Source: Toxoplasma gondii ME49 (taxonomy: Eukaryota > Apicomplexa > Conoidasida > Eucoccidiorida > Sarcocystidae). From it: a DNA stretch of 64,000 nt. Each line of letters opens with the position of its first letter. The stretch's first letter is position 1. The notes under the pieces were generated by a model that worked only from the letters and a program-made list of their open reading frames with translations, searched no databases and had not been told where the DNA came from. Both the position numbers and the translations under genes were made by a program. The DNA lies in contig NC_031472.1 in assembly GCF_000006565.2 (NCBI RefSeq), positions 2,880,493 to 2,944,492 on the forward strand, written 5' to 3'. Positions 13,601 through 22,522 of this stretch are shown one piece after another.

Positions 13601-13906
13601 TCTGACTCGCCGCAGAAGAGTTGACCTCAAACACTCTCAGCAACGGTTGTCTCTCCACGATGCCATTCTCGAACCGAAGCGAAAAACCCGCGTAAACTCC
13701 CTTCAAAACTCTTAGACAAACAACTAACGGACTGCAGAATCACATAGGAGCGCATGTATCATTATCAGAATTCTTCTATCCCGACGACCTGTAAGCCCCT
13801 TGTAAAGAAAACGACGAGCAAAAAGATTGCACGTTTTGTCTCTCCCTGCCTTATACGTCGGTTCTACCAACAGTGGGGTGGAGGTCTCCGCAGACAAAGG
13901 ACGTTC
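10659..13906. other. Gene-poor stretch upstream of U2
   Basis: No supported protein gene. A 250-codon plus frame at 10924-11676 follows the RRM gene and is pyrimidine-rich; it reads as 3' untranslated DNA. Frames at 12515-12754 and 13101-13343 are short and have no domain. The AT/GC composition becomes more even here than in the exons. Confidence 0.5.
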
Positions 13907-14096
13907 ATACCTTCTCGGCCTTTTGGCTATGATCAAGTGTAGTATCTGTTCTTATCAGTGTGACAACTGATATGGGTCCAACTGGACCCAATTATGTCAC
14001 ATCAATTTTTGTTTGGGGAGGCTAGGTTTCTGAGCTTGCTCAGGCCTTCCTCAAGCGTCGCCTTCCTCCTGCACTCCCGGGAAGAGCGGTGCACCC
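13907..14096 (+). ncRNA. U2 spliceosomal RNA
   Basis: The 5' part is nearly universal U2 sequence: CTTCTCGGCCTTTTGGCTA, then GATCAAGTGTAGTATCTGTT, which includes the GTAGTA branch-point recognition element, then CTTATCAGTG. A stem with the arms TGGGTCCA and TGGACCCA fits stem-loop IIb. The Sm site is CAATTTTTGTTTGG, followed by the conserved GAGCTTGCTC loop of stem III and a 3' end GCGGTGCACCC much like other U2 RNAs. Length is about 190 nt, close to human U2 (188). It pairs with intron branch points in the spliceosome and base-pairs with U6. The 5' end is set by alignment to human U2; the 3' end is uncertain by a few bases. It is the first RNA gene in a cluster. Confidence 0.96.
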
Positions 14097-14643
14097 TTCC
14101 GACCCTTCGGGGTTAACAGAATCTTAAATTATCACAAGAGGATACAGAAGGTTTTCTCATCGAATCCTGTAGGGTTGGTATCTCAGGCACTGTCACTAGT
14201 GTCTCTCCAGTTCACTTCTCGTAATGTAGCGAACACCGTGAAAGCCAAGGTTGCTCCCGACGTTTCCATCTTTAACGCCACTACCACCACCGCTTGCGAA
14301 GCGCGACAGCCTCTCTTAGGGAGACCTACAGTTTCCGCCATTTTTCATTCTCACCATTGGGCCGGCCGCTGATGGTTAACCGGGGACATCATACACAGCC
14401 AACTTGCACGGCGCCAGCTCCCCTAATCTCACGCATATTTTTCTTTACCCAAGAAAAGGCAACTTCCTCTCTTCATACACCGTAAGTTCAAAAAACGTTT
14501 GCCCAGTCCCACGAGCATTAGAACGGTCGGAAATCCATCGGCACGGTAGCTGCTTCCCGGACCGCCTCACGCCGTTGTCGTTTTGTCTCAATATTTCCTT
14601 CCTGCCACGCCAGGGTGCGCTGGCCCCACACCTAAGTTCTTTC
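14097..14643. other. Spacer between U2 and U3
   Basis: No protein gene or recognisable RNA is seen. The right end contains a CCCCACA element about 15-20 bases before the U3 start, which may be part of an snRNA-type promoter. Confidence 0.4.
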
Positions 14644-14870
14644 GTCGACTGTACTCGAACAGGATCACTTCTATAGTAGATCCGCTTGTTCACCTGCACA
14701 GCGACAGACAACACCTTAAGTCGTGACGATGAGTTGTACATCCAGCCATCCCTTGAAGGGAGGCTCCCTGTGCGATTGGTTTCATACCAACTTCCTCAGG
14801 GCAGCTTTGATGATACCGGGGCAGCTGGCGAAAGCCAGTTGCTCCAATGGCGAGGATGATTCTGAACGAC
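14644..14870 (+). ncRNA. U3 small nucleolar RNA
   Basis: The 5' region GTCGACTGTAC...AGGATCACTTCTATAGT closely matches the U3 box A'/A region (GGATCATTTCTATAG in most eukaryotes), which pairs with 18S pre-rRNA. A C'-like GACGATGAG follows at about 14726, then hairpins CCCTTGAAGGG and TTGGT/ACCAA. Box C TTTGATGATAC (about 14807) is followed by a strong stem GGGGCAGCTGGC-GAAA-GCCAGTTGCTCC, then a second GATGAT and box D TCTGA at the 3' end. The predicted length of about 225 nt is typical for U3. It guides early 18S pre-rRNA cleavage in the small-subunit processome. The exact 5' end is uncertain by about 5 bases and the assignment of the C/C' boxes is my reading. Confidence 0.87.
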
Positions 14871-16697
14871 ATAAAACTCTAAAATTAACAGGGTGTTGTC
14901 TTCTCTGTGCGATTCGTCGCAAGCAGTTGATTTTATCTCCGAATTTCTCTCAAACCAAGGCACAAGACGTGCGGCAAAGTAATTCTTCACGACAGACTAG
15001 CACTGTCAGACGCTCACGAGAAATTAACCCAACAACGTAATCATCTGTTTCCCTTTGTTGAACTTAACACGTTCAAGTCCGTCGTACACTGTCTTTTTCG
15101 TCTCAGTTCCGCACATTTACCAATGCAGTTTTAGATATTGGAGTTATTAAATTCATCCTGCGCGCTCAGGTCAGCCTACCACCACGCACGAGCGGACGTT
15201 AATTTTCCACACAGTCCTACTCTCCACTCGGGTAAAATACAGCCTCTCCCAGCAGTAGTGCCGCCGCTCCGTTCGACAGCGGAGCCAGAGGTTGTCACAC
15301 TTGCCATTTGAGCGAATCATTGTTATTGCCCGGAAACATGTGTTCTATTTTTTGCTGTTTTGTGCGGAAATTGTTCATATCGCACATGAAGACAGTCCAA
15401 GATGATGCGCTGCCACAGTTAACTTTCTTGAGGTGCTTTCCGTATTCTGGAGTTCTCACAGATCCTCCTTTCTCAGCGACCCCTCGCGATAAACTAGTGA
15501 ACACGAAAATCCCTATAACATCCGCGCTCTGAGATGGATCTGATCCTGAGACGGACACACGACAACTTGTACACCATGCCCTGCTTGCTTCTCGTCGTCC
15601 TCCTATCAGTGCCCGTGAGATTGTCCCTAGCACTTGTAGACGTGATGCCTCGGCAACTCGCTTACTTGCCCATCGCTCAACTACAGGCACCTGTTTTTCG
15701 TATTCCTATGTAGCAAATGATCTCAGGATGAGTTTCTCCGTCTCTACCATTCGTTGCATCCAGATGTAGATGAGAAATCATGTACTGTTTGTTGCTGGAT
15801 TGTTTATGGCTGGAATAAGTCTCTCTGATGAGGGAAGCAGGCGACCCCGTGCTACGTGAAAAGAAACCACGTGAACTTTCCACGGAGAAGCAGTACCACA
15901 CCATTGATGAGGAAAAACATTTGTCACGTGATTTCTTCCACTGACAAGGGAAATCCCCGCCCCTCTACAAAGCATCCTATTACACCAAAAGGTTGAATGT
16001 CTAACACAGTCGACAAAATAGAGCATGCACACATTGTCTTGTCTTGCTAGGAGAGGATTCCAAACCTATCTAGCGACGAGCTCCATGTTATTGATGCCGG
16101 CTACGAAATCGTAACTAGAGTTAGGCAAGTGCATAATGCAAAATAAGATGACTGTATAGCGGGACAAAGAGACTGGTCACAGTAGTACCTGGCTAGTAGT
16201 TTTCTTTCGCCGTTAGCTACGAATTGGTTAACTGGGGGACGTGCTGTTCCCCTGGTATCAGCAGTACCCTTAATTCTATTCGCGTTCAAGGAAGTTTAAT
16301 TCACGAGAGATCTGCTCAAATCAAGCCTCCTTCGGCCTTTTGTGTCATTGTGTCTACCAGGGGAAGCATAAGCGTAGGCATACACTTACCGTAACTGCTG
16401 TTCTTGATTAGGGGTCAACGTATTCCATTGGCCGCTCTACGCTGTGAATCATCTTCTAAGATAAAATGGAAACTGAAGCTGTACAAACAACACAATGGTC
16501 ACCTCTGGAACCCTCCATCCTAACGCTAGGTGTGTAGCCACGACTTTTTTATTCTCAGTGCCTCATTTTCATGGACGATAAATTGAAGTGAGGGTAAAAA
16601 ATTAGAAGGCTTACAAACTAAACAGCATATAAACTCCAACGCAGAGCAGATATCGTTTGACCTAAGTGCCTCGACTCTTAAAGAACTTTAAGAACAA
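14871..16697. other. Spacer between U3 and tRNA-Ala
   Basis: No supported gene. Frames are short on both strands and none carries a recognisable domain. I looked for U4, U6, 5S and SRP RNA signatures here and saw none. Confidence 0.45.
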
Positions 16698-16769
16698 TGG
16701 ACTGATCGGGAATTGAACCCGAGACCTTTCGCATGCGAAGCGAACGTGATACCCCTACACCATCAGCCC
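16698..16769 (-). tRNA. tRNA-Ala(CGC)
   Basis: Reading the minus strand from 16769, the cloverleaf has acceptor arms GGGCTGA and TCAGTCC with discriminator A, a D arm containing box A TGGTGTAGGGG, an anticodon stem TTCGC/GCGAA with loop TTCGCAT (anticodon CGC, reading GCG Ala codons), and a T arm with GGTTCAATTCC as box B. The third acceptor pair is G3:U70, the classic identity element for alanyl-tRNA synthetase, which supports the Ala call independently of the anticodon. There is no intron and no encoded CCA. No clear run of four T residues, the usual RNA polymerase III stop, follows within about 25 bases, which is unusual. Confidence 0.95.
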
Positions 16770-17910
16770 TCAAACTACTTGTTAAACTGACATACAATAA
16801 GCTGTGTGCTTGGAATTCCTTACCAATGCACAAGGACTATAGTGTGTCTAACGCTGATAGCACTGACTCTCGACAGCAACTCTTACCGTGCACGAAGAAC
16901 CTTGAAGCCGTTGTCTTATCCAGAGACAGAGCCAAACACTTTACGAGCGTTGCACATTTCCTTTTTTGCGGTTCTGGGCTCGGGGTTATCCGATCGATTT
17001 CGTGAGTGTTGATGGACCACGTGAAAAGTAGGAGACAATGTTTCTGAGATCCGAATGCCACCGTCGCCACATTTGAGCCTCTTTTTTTGCACAGATGCTG
17101 GGGACAGGAGCTCTTGAAGTGTCAGTCTGTATGCTCGGTGACTGCCAGTGACGGGAAGATGCTTAAGATGCATCCACGGAGAGCATAACGCACGGGAGTA
17201 TAGTTTATTCCTGATTCCTCGCTGGAAGCTCCGCACGGTACCACATCGCCGTCATGTCGACTCGCCGGAGCGGGCAGGAGAAGGCCGTCTTATTTTTTTC
17301 GTAGGTACTCCTCCACTCCAAGACAGTGTTGTGGCTCGACATTTCGAACGTGGAAGCATCTCACTCTGCCCCAGTCTCCGTTCTTCGCGTGTGTGTCAGC
17401 ACACCAGCACGCTCCTACCGGTAGGCGGCTTTGAGCCGTCTACCTGCCGCGACGGACTCTCCCAGTCAACCGCAAGAGTCAGAGACTGCGCTCCTCACCG
17501 ACCTGACGAAGTGGAACCTCTTGGGCCGTCAAAAATTGCACATTGACGGTTTTGGGAACCTCTGATGCGGCAAAGGTGATTGGGTCACGCCGCATTTCTC
17601 TGGTGTGCCCTTTGTCTGGCGAAGGTGGGGCTGCCTCACTCGTTTTGTCGCACACCCATTTTTCAAGCGAGACTGAGGGGGAGTGCACAAGAAAAAGAAC
17701 TGACCGCGCCTCCACGGCACATTCGCTTGCACACAGACATATCCATATGTGGGACAGATCTGCGAAAATTTGAGGAAAGCAAAGGCTCTCCAGAAAACCG
17801 TCTGAATCTTGCCGTGAGCGACTCCGTCCCTGCCGCGACGACCTCAGCCTCCACGCTTATGTGCCATGCGTGGCGAATGCATGTGGTGCCACTGGATACA
17901 TACGTTAATT
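16770..17910. other. Spacer between tRNA-Ala and U1, with a strong hairpin
   Basis: No protein gene is supported. At 17419-17443 there is an 11-base-pair hairpin (GGTAGGCGGCT, loop TTG, AGCCGTCTACC, one G:U pair) in a GC-rich stretch that could belong to another structured RNA, but I could not match it to U4, U6, RNase P, MRP or SRP RNA. The last 100 bases should hold the U1 promoter. Confidence 0.4.
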
Positions 17911-18070
17911 AAACTTACCTGGCAGGCGCTCGGGGTGGCTCACGCATCACCCTGTCGTAGTTCGGAGCAGGGCACTGCACTCTGCTGCTGTGATGAGCTA
18001 TGGGCTCCCAATCGGGGGTGCCAACTGCAGAATTTCTGGTAGCGGCAGGTTGCGTTCGCGCGCTTGCCAA
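17911..18070 (+). ncRNA. U1 spliceosomal RNA
   Basis: The 5' end AAACTTACCTGGCAGG carries the invariant ACTTACCTG that pairs with 5' splice sites. Stem-loop I (GGGGTGGCTCACGCATCACCC) shows the UCACG core of the U1-70K loop. Stem-loop II contains CTGCACTC, close to the U1A site TTGCACTC. The Sm site is GAATTTCTGG, followed by stem-loop IV GGCAGGTTGCG-TTCG-CGCGCTTGCC. Total length is about 160 nt against 164 in human. It initiates spliceosome assembly at the introns seen in this window, most of which start GTAAG or GTGAG. The 5' end is fixed by alignment; the 3' end is approximate. Confidence 0.96.
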
Positions 18071-18880
18071 CAATTTTATCAGTAAAAATTCACTCTCAGT
18101 AAAAATCCTTAACCGAATATTATTTATAGAAGGCGTCTGTTTCTGGTGATCCTGCTATTGATGCTTTTTGAAACTGGAACTTGCGTTCTACAGGCGCATG
18201 TCTGCGGAGGGGGGTGACGATGTATACTCACTCGCTTGTGGTTGCAAGCTGTCGGTTCACATGTCGACGAGGGCGCGTAGAGTACAATAGAGCCTGGTTC
18301 CGGCAAAGAAAGACCAGAAGATGGAAGCCTGAAGTGCATCTTGTAGTGGACACCTATTGTGGTCACGGGACAGGTAAACGCTGCCACAACCGGTTCCGTG
18401 TGACCCTTGTGGGAACTAATAGAGGATGCAGGGGAGTTGCTCTGATGCAGAGGAACATAAAAGTGGGCAGCCTTCAGGTCCGGTGCCTTATAGCTCCCTC
18501 GTGTCTCGCCGGTACCGAGTGCGGTGCAGTGTGTGTGTGGGCTAACGTTGAACGGTTCGGGGTGTGTCGCTTCATACGAACTGGATGTATGTGGTGAATG
18601 AACAAGATCACGTCGTGCCGCGGGGGAGCCAGAAAAAACGTGATAGCTACAGCGTTGGTGCCGTTCACTCGGTGGAAAACTGAAGCTTCTGCGGTTTCGA
18701 AGAAACGCTTTTGAGTTAAGCGTGTAAGTGTTCATATACGTAACAAATGTACATCGTTAGAGTTGTCGGAAATGGTGGGATTCGTAAGTAATCAACGGTT
18801 CAGAGTGTGAATACAGGAAAATAACCACAGGTCAAATTGCAGCCCGGCTCTGCCATGCATTCCGAACCTACTATATCATT
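18071..18880. other. Spacer between U1 and U5
   Basis: No supported gene. The 138- and 203-codon frames on opposite strands overlap each other and show no domain. Confidence 0.4.
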
Positions 18881-18997
18881 GTTGGCGCCTAAGCGCCCCA
18901 AAAATTGGTATACAGACGCATTTGATGCGGAGACGACACGGCAATCTTTAGTAAAAGGCGAAAGATTGATGCGTTCTGTCGTAACCGCTGCGCTGAA
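18881..18997 (-). ncRNA. U5 spliceosomal RNA
   Basis: On the minus strand the sequence AATCTTTCGCCTTTTACTAA contains the invariant U5 loop I (GCCTTTTAC) closed by the ATCTTT/AAAGAT stem, exactly as in other eukaryotic U5 RNAs. Further pairing ACGACA/TGTCGT and GCGG/CCGC extends the long stem I. The Sm site CCAATTTTTGGGG follows, then a 3' hairpin GGCGC-TTAG-GCGCC. Length is about 117 nt against 116 in human. Loop I holds the two exons in register during splicing. Both ends are approximate. It is transcribed towards U1. Confidence 0.93.
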
Positions 18998-20566
18998 AAG
19001 GCTGTGGGGAGGAGACGCCAACCTGAGGAGACGGATCTTCAACCAATTGCGACCTAACGGCACGCGGCGCGCCGGAACGCAAGTTCCCGCCGACGGGTTG
19101 GAAAAGGGCAGATTTCGACTTTTTCGTTTTACTTTCTAAAAGAAACCAATGACAATTGCAGTTGTACTCACCACCTGACGAAAATTGGTGCACAACGTCA
19201 ATTTCCTCTCAGAGGGCAAGCAGGTGTGCGCCTGAGACACGAACAGTGGCATCAACGCGATAAGACTGAATCATGTCGGTGTGCCGAAGTCTTCTCCGGC
19301 CGGTTCATCTCCACGAGTTAGGCGCCGAACTTTTATGTAAACCCTGTTTGACCCACTTATTCATGAGTACTCCACCGCAGAACGCGACGTGTATGGAAAA
19401 CGAATGGCGAAAAGCCTTCCTTATATGGAATGGGGCCAGTGGCAATTGGCGAGCTGGAAGATGACAAGACAGGGCAGCAGAGCACAGAGGGAATTTCTGA
19501 CCAAAGGGCCCTCCCCTCTGCTTAGTAGATCTGGAGACCTGTCACTGCTATGTTAAATGAGGAGAGGAACAACTGAACACTGAGGCAAACGACCTCCTTC
19601 TGTGTAATCTGCCACATCTATATTTTTCTCTGTAAAAAGAGACTCCCAGGTGTAGACCGGAAAGTATCTTGGGTGACGTACAGGACCATGCGCCTGTAAA
19701 CAGTGTTAGACCACCTCGGAACTCCACTCCAAAACCAGCACGTGGTGTTGTCCACATAGAAAAAAACTGTTGATACTTTCTACGTTCCCCCCTTTTCCCA
19801 GGATGTGCCCTAGGCTTAAGCATTCTCACACGCACACCCGAAACAGTAGTTAGAACACCTAAGCTGCATTCTGAAGTATCTTCCTGAAGGACTTCGTCAG
19901 TTCCATACTTCTTTGCATGGCTCCAGGCTTCAAACGACCAACGCCTGCTCAAAGTTTCGTGATGCTGTTGTAGCAACTTGTTTTTGATGCGTAGAGTCGT
20001 GGGAAATGAATCCTAACCTGCAGTTCCGTACCGGCTTGTCGGAGCGAAATTAGATTTTCGATCACACATGAGCTATCTCACGGTGCACCGTCCTAACGAA
20101 TTAGAAGGTTTATTCTTTCCTCAGCAGCAGTCGAACCATCAAACATGACTCGTTTATTGCAACCCGTTTCCTTCGAAGTCACTCCCTTGTAGCCGGCACT
20201 GCTCTCTTATTCACGCGTGATATAGTTCGAAAGCGCTCCTCTCTCCAAATATCATGATGGTGGCATTTCAACGACCATCTACGCGGCGGAAACAGAATCG
20301 ACGGCACAACAACATTTCAAACTGTCTAGGCGGGACCCAGCCTAGCGGGCGGGCAATGCCTACAGCTACCGCGGCTCTAAGAATGACGCGTGCACCTCCG
20401 AACTACACACAAGACCAGGCAGCCATGTGTCATCACCGCAGAGCGAGAGAAATGGTAAACTCTGGGGATTTTGAAGGCGACGAGAGACGTCTAAGTATGA
20501 TAAAAAACCTTTTTCGGCCGCACTGGTTTCATGTTTCTTTTTCCCTAAGAAAGTCCTCCGGAGACA
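18998..20566. other. Intergenic, no supported gene
   Basis: No gene is supported. The first 60 bases should contain the U5 promoter (a TGTGGGG block lies at 19003-19009, read as CCCCACA in the U5 direction). A 153-codon plus frame at 20254-20715 spans a tandem duplication and has no recognisable domain. Confidence 0.45.
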
Positions 20567-20636
20567 GGCATTGTCAAGTTGACTCCACTGTCCACCATCG
20601 CGGCATTGTCAAGTTGACTCCGCTGTCCACCATCGC
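20567..20636. repeat. Tandem duplication, 2 x 35 bp
   Basis: Two adjacent copies of a 35-base unit starting GGCATTGTCAAGTTGACTCC differ at one base (A/G at unit position 21). The near identity points to a recent duplication. Confidence 0.95.
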
Positions 20637-20787
20637 AAATAGACGGAACCACATGCATCCCCAGGAAAAGAGAATAACGGGTGTGGAGACTAGTAGACCC
20701 ACTTTCGTAACCTGACCGCCTTTTCTTGAAGACAGGTTTCTCTTTCTGATTTCCTTGTGACCCCTCAGTTTGGCTCTGAGAGCCCAT

Positions 20788-21810
20788 TTAGATGCCTATT
20801 TCCCTCCTGCCCTCGACACCGTCGTCAGGCGAATCCGAATCCTGAGTGAGTTCGAAAACGTCGCCGTTATGCATCGGGTATCTTTCGTCGTTTTGAAAAA
20901 CATGAGTCGGAGAGCTTGTGACGCTGTATGCCTTGCCTTTCGGCACGTAGTACAGCATCTGTCTCCCATCTAAAGACTCGGCGTCCTGCTGAAAGGCGTA
21001 GTCCCTATATGCTGGTTGTCTCACCCAGTCAGACGGGAGGCTTTCCTCTTGGACTCCCTCCGTTTGATACATCTCGTTTTCTTCGTTTCTGTTGCCTGCG
21101 AGAACAATGTGTGCTTCGCTTCCCGCACCCTTCTTTCCCGCCTGAAGCGCTCGCAGTTCTTCCGCAGAGACCGGAGGCCCGACATCGTTCGCTTTAATGA
21201 AGAATTGGAAGTCTCCACTCGCCACGGAACTCGTTGCCCACCGCGCCAATCCGTTGTCGTCTCCTTCACGTCTCCCTGCGAGTCTGCGTCTCCCTGTCGC
21301 CTCTTCTCCAGGCACCTCCCAATCGTTAGGTCGCCACCACCCTGGGGTTTGTGTCGCCTTCGTCACCCTGCTCGCTCTTTGTGGCCATCCCCTGGGACAA
21401 ATCTCTTGGCGTTTCCTCTGTGGCGGGCGCCGAGAGACACTGGAGGGCGAAGGATACAGGCGGCATCTTTCCGAGTAAGTGGATCGAAAAATCTCCGAGC
21501 CGTTCCGGGGCGGCCCCGCGAAAGGCCTGCCTTCCGAAAGAGGCCTCGCCCGTTCCGGTCCCGCCGTCGGAGCGACTTGAGCAGGCGAGATAAACCGGCG
21601 CGGATTAGGTCGCCAGCCTCGATCTGCATCTGGCCACGAGGCCGCGGGATCCGTGTCGACGCACTCTTCCGGAGACAGCAGCCGAAAATTTTCGCGTGCA
21701 TCACGGTACTCGCGAGCAAACACACATCGACCCAGGTTCTCTCCCTCCTCGCGACACTGGTGGCGAGAGCCCGGATCTCGCGGCACTGTTCCTAAGAGGA
21801 AGAGACACAT
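20788..21810 (-). CDS. Orphan 340-residue protein, unknown function
   Basis: An uninterrupted 340-codon frame starts at the first ATG after an in-frame stop. Codon use resembles neighbouring exons, and the product is rich in Arg, Glu and Pro, with aromatic-rich patches (GWWRPNDWEVP near residue 157, DWVRQPAYRDYAFQ near 267). No signal peptide, membrane segment or known domain is recognised. An acceptor-like CTTCCTCTTAG lies just inside the frame at about 21796, so this could be the last exon of a spliced gene rather than a complete one. It lies downstream of, and on the same strand as, the LRR gene, whose stop at 22523 is 713 bases upstream, so a separate gene is the simpler reading. Function is unknown. 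Confidence 0.55.
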   Translation of the reverse strand: MCLFLLGTVPRDPGSRHQCREEGENLGRCVFAREYRDARENFRLLSPEECVDTDPAASWPDADRGWRPNPRRFISPAQVAPTAGPERARPLSEGRPFAGPPRNGSEIFRSTYSERCRLYPSPSSVSRRPPQRKRQEICPRGWPQRASRVTKATQTPGWWRPNDWEVPGEEATGRRRLAGRREGDDNGLARWATSSVASGDFQFFIKANDVGPPVSAEELRALQAGKKGAGSEAHIVLAGNRNEENEMYQTEGVQEESLPSDWVRQPAYRDYAFQQDAESLDGRQMLYYVPKGKAYSVTSSPTHVFQNDERYPMHNGDVFELTQDSDSPDDGVEGRREIGI

Positions 21811-22522
21811 ACGGCACGAGAGGCGTCGAGCTGCGAACAGAAGGCTTCAGAAACATGCAGGGACTCGAGTCCCTTCAGAAATGTTGAAAAACGTTCAAAA
21901 ACGCGGGCGGACCGACCCAACTCGTGGGGAAAACGACTGCAGAGTATGAAAAAGGGAAACCGACACGATTCTTGACAGCGTACGGAAACACACAACTGTA
22001 ATCCTACGCGTCTGAAGAATCTTCAGTACAAAGTGCTGCCTCTTTCAGTTGGCAAAGCTGAGATCTTCACAGGGCAGGTCGCCGCAGGAATCGCCGCGAG
22101 ACACGGGGTTTTAAGATCTCCGCACTTGTTCACGGACTGTGTATCTGCACTCAGATTTTTCCGAATCCAGTTTTCCGGAAAAAACGCGAATGAAGGACAG
22201 TCGTCTAAACCCATTGACCGATTCCGCTGCTACCCACTGCCGACCGCCTTGTTCAGCAGCCGCGTTGTTCTATAGCCCAAGCAGCCGCATGCGCCTTCCT
22301 TGCTCAAGGACGGAAGCCCCATCTAGTTAGAACACCCCGCTACTTCTGCCCTCCCAATGCAGAAAAATCATGACGGCAAATAACCTGTCCATGAAGGCGA
22401 CTTGGGGGATCTCAACAACAAACCTGTTTCGTTTTTCCTTGTTCTGCTCCGCGGAAAATCTAGCATCTGTGTTCTTTCCCGAAGCCGTGAGGTCACACCC
22501 CTCCTTCCTCCAGTCTCTTCCG

